Part shown: piece after piece, positions 13,510 to 20,458 of the stretch
Layout: each line of letters begins with the position of its first letter
Position numbering within the stretch: position 1 is the stretch's first letter
NCBI GenBank assembly: GCA_017522205.1
Contig: JAFWZS010000040.1
Coordinates: 1 to 34,540, forward strand
DNA length: 34,540 bases
Source: Clostridia bacterium
GTDB taxonomy: Bacteria > Bacillota > Clostridia > Oscillospirales > Acutalibacteraceae
Direction of reading: 5' to 3'
Translations under genes and position numbers: made by a program
Notes under the pieces: generated by a model
Told to the model about the DNA's origin: nothing
What the model saw: only the letters and a program-made list of their open reading frames with translations
The model's database searches: none

Positions 13510-14940
13510 ATGACAATAAAAGAAAAAGCCGAAAGAGCTGCAGCAGGTGCAACCCTTGACGGACTTCTCAAATATGTTGATAAAAACCCTCAGGAAAATA
13601 TGGTGAAGCTTCTTGATATTTCAGAAAAACTTCTCGGCGGTACTTTCCCGAAGCATTATATTGATGCTATGCGTGAAGCTATTATCAAGGGTGACAATGT
13701 ATACTATCAGCTCGGTCTCAGCATTCTCAAAGACCTTGACAGAGGTGTTCTCAAAAAGATGCTGCTTGCAATGGGTCTCGGTGCAGGTATTAAGGGTACA
13801 AAGGCAGTAAGAGAAAACAGGGAGATTTACAAGTGCAACATCCCCTTTCTTATTCTTATGGACCCCACAAGTGCCTGTAACTGCAAGTGTGAGGGCTGCT
13901 GGGCTGCCGAATACGGCCACAAAAACAGCCTCACCTACGACGAAATGGCTTCTGTTGTTTCTCAGTGTAAAGAGCTTGGCACTCACCTGTTTATGTTCAC
14001 CGGCGGTGAGCCCCTTATCAGAAAAGACGACATAATAAAGCTCTGCGAGGAAAACCCTGACTGTGCTTTCCTTGCATACACCAACGGTACACTCGTCGAT
14101 GAAAAGTTCTGCGACGAAATGGTACGTGTGGGCAACATTGCTCTTGCTCTTTCAATTGAGGGGGATGAAGGCTCCAACGATGCAAGACGTGGCGAAGGTA
14201 TGTATCAGAAGGTTATTGATGCTATGGCTCTTCTCAGACAAAAGGGCTGTCTTTACGGTATGTCAGTTTGCTACACAAGTCAGAATATTGAAAAGGTTAC
14301 AAGCGACGAATTCCTTGACAAAATGGTTGATCTCGGCGTTAAGTTCGGTCTTTACTTCAACTATATGCCCGTCGGTCACGATGCTCCCCCTGAGCTTATT
14401 CCCACTCCCGACCAGAGAGAATATATGTACAGACGTATGAGAGAAATGCGCAACACCAAAACAGGTAAACCTATGTTCTTTATGGACTTCCAGGGTGACG
14501 GCGAATATGTAGGCGGCTGTATTGCAGGCGGTAGAAACTACTTCCACATCAACTCTGCAGGTGATATGGAGCCTTGCGTTTTCATTCACTTCTCAGATTC
14601 CAACATCAGAACACACACCATTCTTGAGGGACTTAAGAATCCCCTGTTTATGGCGTTCAGACACGACCAGCCCTTCAACAACAACCATATGAGACCCTGT
14701 CCTATGCTTGAAAATCCCGACTGTCTCAGAAGTATTGTCAAGAGAACGGGTGCAAAGTCCACCAACCTTATTGAAGAAGAAACTGCTGAAATGCTTTGCA
14801 GCAAGTGCGACAAGTTTGCAAGAGAATGGGCGCCCAGAGCTGAAGAAATCTGGAACAGCACATCTCACCCCAATCCCAAAACGCAGTATTACAGAGATAC
14901 TCCTGAGGGAAGAGCTGAGTTTGCAAATAAAGCTGAATAA
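13510..14940 (+). CDS. Radical SAM protein with C-terminal cysteine cluster
   Basis: A 476-residue cytosolic radical SAM enzyme. The iron-sulfur/SAM motif CxxxCxxC is Cys123, Cys127, Cys130 (within SACNCKCEGCWAAEYG), followed by FMFTGGEPLIRKDDI (SAM binding), TNGTLVDEKF, and LALSIEGDEGSNDARRG. About 120 residues precede the radical SAM core as a helical domain. The C-terminal part is SPASM-like: GGCIAGGRNYFHINSAGDMEP followed by CVFIHFSD, later CPMLENPDCL and MLCSKCDKFAREW, able to hold extra iron-sulfur clusters. Such proteins modify peptides, cofactors or lipids; no precursor peptide or partner gene is adjacent, so the substrate is unknown. GAGGTG lies 8 bases upstream of the start; a terminator follows the stop. 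Confidence 0.85.
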   Translation: MTIKEKAERAAAGATLDGLLKYVDKNPQENMVKLLDISEKLLGGTFPKHYIDAMREAIIKGDNVYYQLGLSILKDLDRGVLKKMLLAMGLGAGIKGTKAVRENREIYKCNIPFLILMDPTSACNCKCEGCWAAEYGHKNSLTYDEMASVVSQCKELGTHLFMFTGGEPLIRKDDIIKLCEENPDCAFLAYTNGTLVDEKFCDEMVRVGNIALALSIEGDEGSNDARRGEGMYQKVIDAMALLRQKGCLYGMSVCYTSQNIEKVTSDEFLDKMVDLGVKFGLYFNYMPVGHDAPPELIPTPDQREYMYRRMREMRNTKTGKPMFFMDFQGDGEYVGGCIAGGRNYFHINSAGDMEPCVFIHFSDSNIRTHTILEGLKNPLFMAFRHDQPFNNNHMRPCPMLENPDCLRSIVKRTGAKSTNLIEEETAEMLCSKCDKFAREWAPRAEEIWNSTSHPNPKTQYYRDTPEGRAEFANKAE

Positions 14941-14950
14941 ATTACCGTAG

Positions 14951-14975
14951 GGGCGCCCATTGGGCGTCCTTTTTT
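14951..14975 (+). terminator. Terminator of the radical SAM gene
   Basis: GGGCGCCC (14951-14958), loop ATT, GGGCGTCC (14962-14969), then six T. Confidence 0.85.
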
Positions 14976-15027
14976 AAACCATTTTTAAGTTTCATCCTTA
15001 CTATTATTATAAAAGGAGGAATGAAAA

Positions 15028-15396
15028 ATGAAAACCTTAGGCAACATTTTATGGGTAATTTTCGGCGGTGCTTTAACTGCACTGGGTTGGTGTCTTTACG
15101 GCGTACTGTGGAGCATCACCATTATCGGTATACCCTTAGGTAAACAGTGCTTCAAGCTTGCAAGGCTCAGCTTTATGCCCTTTGATAAAAAGGTCACTGA
15201 TGCAGACGACGGTGTTTTCGGCACTCTTGCAAACATAATCTGGGCAATCACAACGGGTATTCCCATGGCTCTTGAAAACCTTATTGCAGGGCTTACCCTC
15301 TGCATTACAATTGTAGGAATTCCCTTCGGCAAGCAGTATTTTAAAATGGCTCGTCTCGCCCTTGCCCCCTTCGGTGTTAAAATTGAAAAAATCTGA
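15028..15396 (+). CDS. yccF: YccF-family membrane protein
   Basis: A 122-residue inner-membrane protein of the YccF family (DUF307), function unknown. It holds two copies of the family repeat: LGNILWVIFGGALTALGW...TIIGIPLGKQCFKLARLSFMPF and ANIIWAITTGIPMALENL...TIVGIPFGKQYFKMARLALAPFG, each with two hydrophobic stretches and the signature IVGIPxGKQ-FKxAR-xxxPFG. The AGGAGG site is 7 bases before the start. No functional link to the neighbours is evident. Confidence 0.93.
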   Translation: MKTLGNILWVIFGGALTALGWCLYGVLWSITIIGIPLGKQCFKLARLSFMPFDKKVTDADDGVFGTLANIIWAITTGIPMALENLIAGLTLCITIVGIPFGKQYFKMARLALAPFGVKIEKI

Positions 15397-15400
15397 TAAA

Positions 15401-15444
15401 TTAAAAATCAGCTGTTTGCGAAAAGCAGTTGATTTTTAATTTTC
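15401..15444 (+). terminator. Terminator of yccF
   Basis: TTAAAAATCAGCTG (15401-15414) pairs with CAGTTGATTTTTAA (15426-15439) with one G-T pair; the stem itself ends in a T-rich arm followed by TTTTC. Confidence 0.75.
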
Positions 15445-15457
15445 TGTATGGTAATAT
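15429..15457 (+). promoter_or_regulatory. Promoter of the 50-residue protein gene
   Basis: TTGATT (15429-15434), 17 bases, TAATAT (15452-15457). The -35 box is inside the right arm of the yccF terminator. Confidence 0.6.
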
Positions 15458-15492
15458 GAAGTTACAGAAAACATACTAAAAGGAGAGTTATT

Positions 15493-15645
15493 ATGGGACT
15501 TTTTATCGTACCTTTAGTTCTTATTGAACTTCCGTTTATTCTTCCCAAGCTTATTTTTACATATTTCACCGATACAATAGTCTACATTTTCAGTGGTGAT
15601 TTTTTTGAAGACTTTAAAACCTTAAAAGATAACGGAGATATATAA
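15493..15645 (+). CDS. Small hydrophobic protein, 50 residues
   Basis: Not recognised. The frame encodes MGLFIVPLVLIELPFILPK, then LIFTYFTDTIVYIFSG, and a charged end DFFEDFKTLKDNGDI. The first 35 residues are hydrophobic enough to be one or two membrane segments, with a Pro-containing turn. Support for a real gene comes from AGGAG 7 bases before ATG, a near-consensus promoter at 15429-15457, and a strong terminator just after the stop. It may be a small membrane protein. Confidence 0.6.
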   Translation: MGLFIVPLVLIELPFILPKLIFTYFTDTIVYIFSGDFFEDFKTLKDNGDI

Positions 15646-15663
15646 AATCGCTTGAGCATCTGT

Positions 15664-15697
15664 GCCACCTGTTATTTCACATACAGGTGGCATTTTT
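15664..15697 (+). terminator. Terminator after the 50-residue gene
   Basis: Perfect 9-bp stem GCCACCTGT (15664-15672)/ACAGGTGGC (15683-15691), followed by ATTTTT. Confidence 0.9.
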
Positions 15698-15742
15698 CAC
15701 AAAAACTTTTTATTAATATGACAAAAATCTCTCTCACAGCTA

Positions 15743-15771
15743 TTGCAACAATAAGAAATATTTGGTATTAT
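15743..15771 (+). promoter_or_regulatory. Promoter of the scaffold-GGGtGRT operon
   Basis: TTGCAA (15743-15748), 17 bases, TATTAT (15766-15771), 53 bases before the first start codon. Confidence 0.7.
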
Positions 15772-15824
15772 TATGGATGGTAACAAAGAACCAATAATAA
15801 ATTCCGAAAGGAGATTTTCGCATC

Positions 15825-16517
15825 ATGAATTATTCACATGAAGTTGAAACAATGTGCATGGTCAAAAAAGGACCGAACCACGGCCCCGCTCCCATTCCTG
15901 AAGAAGGCAAGTGGGTAAAGGCTTATGAAATCAAGGACATTTCCGCTTTCACACACGGTGTGGGCTGGTGTGCTCCTCAGCAGGGCGCTTGTAAGCTCTC
16001 ACTCAACGTTAAGAACGGTATCATCGAAGAAGCTCTCGTTGAGACAATCGGTTGCTCAGGTATGACTCACTCAGCTGCTATGGCAAGTGAAATTCTTCCC
16101 GGCAAGACAATCCTCGAAGCTCTCAACACTGACCTTGTTTGCGACGCTATCAACACAGCTATGCGTGAACTTTTCCTTCAGATCGTTTACGGCCGCAGCC
16201 AGTCCGCTTTCTCAGAAGACGGTCTTTCAATCGGTGCAGGCCTTGAAGACCTTGGTAAGGGACTTCGTTCACAGGTTGGTACAATGTACGGCACAAAGGT
16301 TAAGGGCGTTCGTTATCTTGAAATGGCTGAAGGCTATGTAACAAGAATGGCTCTTGACGACGATGATCAGGTTATCGGTTACGAATTCGTTTCTCTCGGC
16401 AAGATGACAGACTTCATCAAGAAGGGCGACGACCCCAACACAGCTTGGGAAAAAGCTAAGGGCACTTACGGCAGATTCGCTGACGCCGCTAAGTACATCG
16501 ACCCTCGTCACGAATAA
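15825..16517 (+). CDS. NifU/IscU-like iron-sulfur scaffold protein paired with GGGtGRT
   Basis: A 230-residue cytosolic protein. Residues about 40-130 resemble the NifU N-terminal/IscU scaffold fold: GVGWCAPQQGACKLSLNVKNG, then VETIGCSGMTHSAAMASEIL and NTDLVCDAINTAM. Cysteines at 49, 56, 77 and 106 are candidate cluster ligands; the usual G-C-G-D motif is absent. From memory, this protein is annotated as 'iron-sulfur cluster assembly scaffold protein' and is found almost always next to a GGGtGRT protein in anaerobes, without a known role. AAAGGAG is 11 bases before ATG, slightly long. Codon use is strongly biased (AAG, AAC, TTC, GCT, GGT, CAC), suggesting very high expression. Only 15 bases separate it from the next gene. 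Confidence 0.85.
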   Translation: MNYSHEVETMCMVKKGPNHGPAPIPEEGKWVKAYEIKDISAFTHGVGWCAPQQGACKLSLNVKNGIIEEALVETIGCSGMTHSAAMASEILPGKTILEALNTDLVCDAINTAMRELFLQIVYGRSQSAFSEDGLSIGAGLEDLGKGLRSQVGTMYGTKVKGVRYLEMAEGYVTRMALDDDDQVIGYEFVSLGKMTDFIKKGDDPNTAWEKAKGTYGRFADAAKYIDPRHE

Positions 16518-16532
16518 GGGAGGTATAGAATA

Positions 16533-17531
16533 ATGGCTTTATTTGAAAACTACGAAAGAAGAATTGATCAGATTCTCGCTACTCTTAATAAGTACGGCAT
16601 TTCTTCAGTTGAAGAATGTAAGGAAATCTGCGCTGCAAAGGGTATTGACCCTTACAAGATTGTTGAAGAAACACAGCCCATCGCTTTTGAAAACGCAAAG
16701 TGGGCTTACACAGTAGGTTGTGCAATTGCAATCAAAAAGGGCTGCACAAAGGCTGCTGACGCTGCTGCAGCTATCGGTGAAGGTCTTCAGAGCTTCTGTA
16801 TCCCCGGTTCAGTTGCTGCTAACCGTCAGGTTGGTCTTGGCCACGGTAACCTCGGCAAGATGCTTCTTTCAGAAGAAACAGAATGCTTCTGCTTCCTTGC
16901 AGGTCACGAAAGCTTCGCTGCTGCTGAAGGCGCAATCAAAATTGCTCTTAACGCTAACAAGGTAAGAACTCAGCCTCTCCGTGTTATCCTTAACGGTCTC
17001 GGCAAGGACGCTGCTATGATTATTTCAAGAATCAACGGCTTCACATATGTTCAGACAGAGTTTGATCCCTACACAGAAACAGTTACAGTTGTTAAAGAAA
17101 CTCCTTACTCAAACGGTGACAGAGCTAAGGTTAAGTGCTACGGTTCAGACAACGTTCCCGAAGGCGTTGCAATTATGAAGCACGAAAACGTTGGTGTTTC
17201 AATCACAGGTAACTCAACTAACCCCACCCGTTTCCAGCACCCCGTTGCAGGCACATACAAGAAGTGGTGCGTTGAAAACGGCGTAAACTACTTCTCAGTT
17301 GCTTCAGGTGGCGGCACAGGCCGTACACTCCATCCCGACAACATGGCTGCAGGCCCTGCTTCATACGGTATGACAGACACAATGGGCCGTATGCATTCAG
17401 ACGCTCAGTTCGCAGGTTCATCATCAGTTCCTGCTCACGTTGAAATGATGGGCCTTATCGGCGCAGGTAACAACCCCATGGTTGGTATGACTGTTGCATG
17501 TGCAGTTGCTATTGAAGAGGCTTCAAAGTAA
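16533..17531 (+). CDS. GGGtGRT family protein
   Basis: A 332-residue cytosolic protein of the family named for its motif, here GGGTGRT at residues 259-265 followed by LHPDNMAAGPASYGMTDTMG. Other conserved-looking stretches are SFCIPGSVAANRQVGLGHGNLGKML, CFCFLAGHESFAAAEGAIKIA and ILNGLGKDAAMIISRING. No enzyme class can be assigned from the sequence; the glycine-rich motif suggests nucleotide, flavin or phosphate binding (inference). A GGGAGG site precedes the start. It shares promoter, extreme codon bias and terminator with the NifU-like gene, so the two products probably act together, perhaps as an iron-sulfur enzyme of anaerobic metabolism. Confidence 0.88.
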   Translation: MALFENYERRIDQILATLNKYGISSVEECKEICAAKGIDPYKIVEETQPIAFENAKWAYTVGCAIAIKKGCTKAADAAAAIGEGLQSFCIPGSVAANRQVGLGHGNLGKMLLSEETECFCFLAGHESFAAAEGAIKIALNANKVRTQPLRVILNGLGKDAAMIISRINGFTYVQTEFDPYTETVTVVKETPYSNGDRAKVKCYGSDNVPEGVAIMKHENVGVSITGNSTNPTRFQHPVAGTYKKWCVENGVNYFSVASGGGTGRTLHPDNMAAGPASYGMTDTMGRMHSDAQFAGSSSVPAHVEMMGLIGAGNNPMVGMTVACAVAIEEASK

Positions 17532-17553
17532 GTTTTCTTAAATATAAAAATTT

Positions 17554-17584
17554 CTCCTGTCTCGGTTGAGGCAGGAGTTTTTTT
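17554..17584 (+). terminator. Terminator of the GGGtGRT operon
   Basis: CTCCTGTCTC (17554-17563), loop GGTT, GAGGCAGGAG (17568-17577), one G-T pair, then seven T. Confidence 0.93.
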
Positions 17585-17645
17585 GTTGATTTTCAAGTCC
17601 AATAGTGGTAGTATGATAAGTGAACATATACTAGGAGGCATGAAT

Positions 17646-18728
17646 ATGAAAAAATCTTATAAAAAAATAATATGTTATATGCTTGCTACAATTATAATCA
17701 TTGGGTTTCTTCCAATTAATAAGTTATTTGCTTATAGCACAAATTCATCTTTGACAAATTGGAGCAAAGCTTCTGCAGTTTTTGTCGGAGACAGTATTAC
17801 ATATGGTTCAAAAACAGACAAAACATATCACGCATACATTAACGAAACTAATACCTTTAAATCAGTTAAATCAATGGGTGTAAGTGGTTCTTGTATCAGT
17901 TCACAATCAGATTACGGTCATAATTGTTCACCTCTTATTGATCGTTATGCATCCATCCCCAACTCCGACCTGATTGTAATTTTTATGGGCACAAACGACT
18001 ATAGTCACGAAACCTCTCTCGGCAACATTACCGACACAACAGATATTTCTTTTTATGGTGCATTGAACGAAATCGCCTGCGGACTGAAAACTGCTCATCC
18101 TGACAGTCAAATTGTTTTTGTTACGCCACTTCATCGTTATGGTTTTGGCACAAGCAAAATTCTCGGAACACAGTTTACTTATGATTATATACCCAACGGA
18201 AAATGTCATACTTTATCAGACTATGTAAATGCTATTAAAGATATCTGTAAAAAATATTCTATTCCCGTAATTGATCTTTATAATCAATATCCAATTGACC
18301 CCACAAACGAAGCTGAAAGAAACATTTATATGCCTGACGGGCTTCACCCAAATGCAAAAGGTCATAAACTTATTGCTGATTTACTTCTTCTTAATCTTAA
18401 GATAATCCCCAAAAAAGGTATAAACACTATTCCCGCTGAACATTTGCACTCGTATAGTGCTACTATACATTCATCTACTTGTACATCTAATGGATATATA
18501 GTTTATATATGTGCGTGCGGAAACACCTACAATGAAGTACTTGATTTTACAGCTCATAGCTTCAAAGACGGTAGTTCAAAATGTGAAAACTGCGATTTTG
18601 ATAAAGCAGACAACTGCCCCTGCAACTGCCACAAAGGCGGCATTTCCGGCTTCTTCTTCAAGATCATCAACTTCTTCCAGAAGCTCTTCGGTATGAACAA
18701 AAACTGTGCTTGCGGTGCAGCACACTAA
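17646..18728 (+). CDS. Secreted SGNH/GDSL hydrolase with Cys-rich tail
   Basis: A 360-residue exported esterase. After a signal peptide (hydrophobic residues about 7-28) come the SGNH blocks: VGDSITYG with Ser50, FMGTNDYSH with Asn117, and MPDGLHPNAKGH with Asp231 and His234, the full catalytic set. From about residue 262 there is a small Cys/His module (HSYSATIHSSTCTSNG, YICACGNTYNE, CENCDFD), typical of clostridial surface proteins. The end is CPCNCHKGG, a hydrophobic helix FFFKIINFFQKLFG, and NKNCACGAAH. The body is AT-rich with AAT/TTA-type codons, while the last 40 codons or so are GC-richer and like the neighbours, which suggests a transferred enzyme joined to a native tail. AGGAGG lies 7 bases before the start at 17646. 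Substrate unknown. Confidence 0.88.
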   Translation: MKKSYKKIICYMLATIIIIGFLPINKLFAYSTNSSLTNWSKASAVFVGDSITYGSKTDKTYHAYINETNTFKSVKSMGVSGSCISSQSDYGHNCSPLIDRYASIPNSDLIVIFMGTNDYSHETSLGNITDTTDISFYGALNEIACGLKTAHPDSQIVFVTPLHRYGFGTSKILGTQFTYDYIPNGKCHTLSDYVNAIKDICKKYSIPVIDLYNQYPIDPTNEAERNIYMPDGLHPNAKGHKLIADLLLLNLKIIPKKGINTIPAEHLHSYSATIHSSTCTSNGYIVYICACGNTYNEVLDFTAHSFKDGSSKCENCDFDKADNCPCNCHKGGISGFFFKIINFFQKLFGMNKNCACGAAH

Positions 18729-18741
18729 TAAAAATATTAAA

Positions 18742-18770
18742 GGGAACGGCTCACACCGTTCCCTGCTTTT
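18742..18770 (+). terminator. Terminator of the SGNH gene, probably bidirectional
   Basis: Perfect 8-bp stem GGGAACGG (18742-18749)/CCGTTCCC (18756-18763), loop CTCACA, then TGCTTTT. Confidence 0.85.
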
Positions 18771-18790
18771 ATATATCCGTTACCGTTTCG

Positions 18791-20188
18791 TCAGCTATTT
18801 TGCATTTTGCATTCTGCATTCTGCATTTCCTCTCCCCTGCCAATCTTCGCAATCAGGTTCTTATAAAGATAGCTGAAGAACACAAGCGTCACCGCAAGTG
18901 ACATAACCTCTGCTATGGGGAAGGATAACCACACCTTGTTGATGTCCCCTGTTTTTGAAAGGAGATATGCAACGGGAAGAAGCACCACAATCTGTCTTGC
19001 GAAAGAGGTTATCATTGAGAAGTAGCTCTTTCCCAGAGCCTGGAAGGTTGAACCGAGAGTGATGCACACACCTGCAAAAATGAAGCTCAGTGAAATGTAT
19101 CTGAGAGCAGGTACACCTATTGCAAGCATATCCTCACTTGCCTTAAAGAGCATAAGCATCTGCTCCGGTATAAGCCACATGAGAAGCATTCCGAAGGCCA
19201 TTATGCAAAACGAAATAATTGCACTGAATCTGATGGTTTCCATAATTCTCTTTCGGTTCTGTGCACCGTAGTTGAAGGCAACTATGGGAATAACACCGTT
19301 GTTGAGACCGAAAATAGGCATAAAGATGAAGGACTGAAGCTTGAAGTATACACCGAAAACTGCAGCTGCAGTGGGAGTGAAGCCCAGAAGAATCTTGTTG
19401 AAAAGGAAGTTCATTACCGAACCGATGCCAACCATAATGATTGACGGAACACCGATTTTATATATTGCACCGATATATCTCAGGTCAGGAACCATATTCT
19501 TAAGGTGAAGTCTGATTTCCTTATTCTTCCAAAGGTTGAGGAAGATACCCATACCGAAGGCTACAAACTGACCGATTACCGTTGCAACAGCGGCACCCTT
19601 AGCTTCCATTCTCGGGAAGGGTCCGAGGCCGAGAATAAGAATCGGGTCAAGGATAATATTGGTGATTGCACCTGAAAGCTGCATAAACATCGAAAGGGTT
19701 GTTTTGCCCGTCGCCTGAGCAAGTCTTTCCATCATAACCTGACCGAAAATACCGAATGAAGCAATACAGCAAACCGAAAGATAGTCAACCCCGTAAGTAA
19801 AAATCGGTGAGCTTTCATCCACCTGACTTTTAAAGAAAATTTCCGTTCCGAAAAATCCGAACAGCATAAATACAAAGGCACTTGCAATCGCAAGAAATAC
19901 ACCCTGCCCCGCAACCTTATTGGCTTTGTCAAACTCTTTTGCACCGAGGTGTCTTGAAAGCAGAGCGTTTACACCAACACCCGTACCCGTTGCAACACCA
20001 ATCATCATATTCTGTGCCGCAAATGAAAGTGAAACTGCAGTAAGGGCATCCTCACAAACCTGAGCTACAAAGATACTGTCAACGATATTGTAAAGAGCCT
20101 GAACCAGCATGGAAACCATCATAGGAAGGCTCATTGTAACCACAAGTTTTTTAATAGGCATAACGCCCATTTTGTTTTCCTTTTGCAT
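18791..20188 (-). CDS. MATE-family multidrug/sodium antiporter
   Basis: A 465-residue, 12-segment integral membrane protein of the MATE family. The N-terminus is typical (PIKKLVVTMSLPMMVSMLVQALYNIVDSIFVA), the first half has VSLSFAAQNMMIGVATGTGVGVNALLSRHLGA, and the second half repeats the pattern (FGLNNGVIPIVAFNYGAQ). Members export cationic drugs or metabolites using Na+ or H+ gradients; the substrate is unknown. GGAGG is 6 bases before the start. The last residues (EEMQNAECKMQNS) are not family sequence: they translate a heptamer repeat that has entered the gene end. It converges with the SGNH gene. Confidence 0.93.
   Translation of the reverse strand: MQKENKMGVMPIKKLVVTMSLPMMVSMLVQALYNIVDSIFVAQVCEDALTAVSLSFAAQNMMIGVATGTGVGVNALLSRHLGAKEFDKANKVAGQGVFLAIASAFVFMLFGFFGTEIFFKSQVDESSPIFTYGVDYLSVCCIASFGIFGQVMMERLAQATGKTTLSMFMQLSGAITNIILDPILILGLGPFPRMEAKGAAVATVIGQFVAFGMGIFLNLWKNKEIRLHLKNMVPDLRYIGAIYKIGVPSIIMVGIGSVMNFLFNKILLGFTPTAAAVFGVYFKLQSFIFMPIFGLNNGVIPIVAFNYGAQNRKRIMETIRFSAIISFCIMAFGMLLMWLIPEQMLMLFKASEDMLAIGVPALRYISLSFIFAGVCITLGSTFQALGKSYFSMITSFARQIVVLLPVAYLLSKTGDINKVWLSFPIAEVMSLAVTLVFFSYLYKNLIAKIGRGEEMQNAECKMQNS
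18801..18828. repeat. Four tandem heptamers inside the MATE gene end
   Basis: TGCATTT, TGCATTC, TGCATTC, TGCATTT in direct succession; on the minus strand this is an AATGCAG/AATGCAA array, the same layout as the AATGAAT array at 2709-2736. Confidence 0.8.
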
Positions 20189-20218
20189 AAACTTCCTCCA
20201 TAGTCTGAAATATAACTG

Positions 20219-20247
20219 ATTATACCATTTTTTGTAATATAAATCTA
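20219..20247 (-). promoter_or_regulatory. Promoter of the MATE gene
   Basis: Minus-strand TGG-TATAAT (extended -10 at 20227-20219) with a weak TAGATT 17 bases upstream (20247-20242). The rest of the 270-base divergent gap to 20458 is AT-rich and shows no gene. Confidence 0.6.
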
Positions 20248-20393
20248 CATTTTTACCGAATTTTCTTTGTTGATTTTGTCCCTTTTATAATTTTTAATTT
20301 TGTGCAAAACTTATAAAGTTTTGGGCAACTTATAAAAAAATAAAACTCACCTTTTGTACAAACAGTAAAAAAGATTTTTTAACGTTCAAAGCA

Positions 20394-20422
20394 TTTAATT
20401 TTACACTTTAATGTGTTATAAT
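20394..20422 (+). promoter_or_regulatory. Promoter of the double phosphoesterase gene
   Basis: TGT-TATAAT (20414-20422), an extended -10; only a weak TTTAAT stands at the -35 position. Confidence 0.65.
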
Positions 20423-20458
20423 ACTTGGGTTAAATAAAGTTTTAAGGAGGAACCTTAA

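Noticed and set aside
13621-13986. 121-residue minus-strand frame
   Set aside because: Shadow of the radical SAM gene, including its essential cysteine motif on the plus strand.
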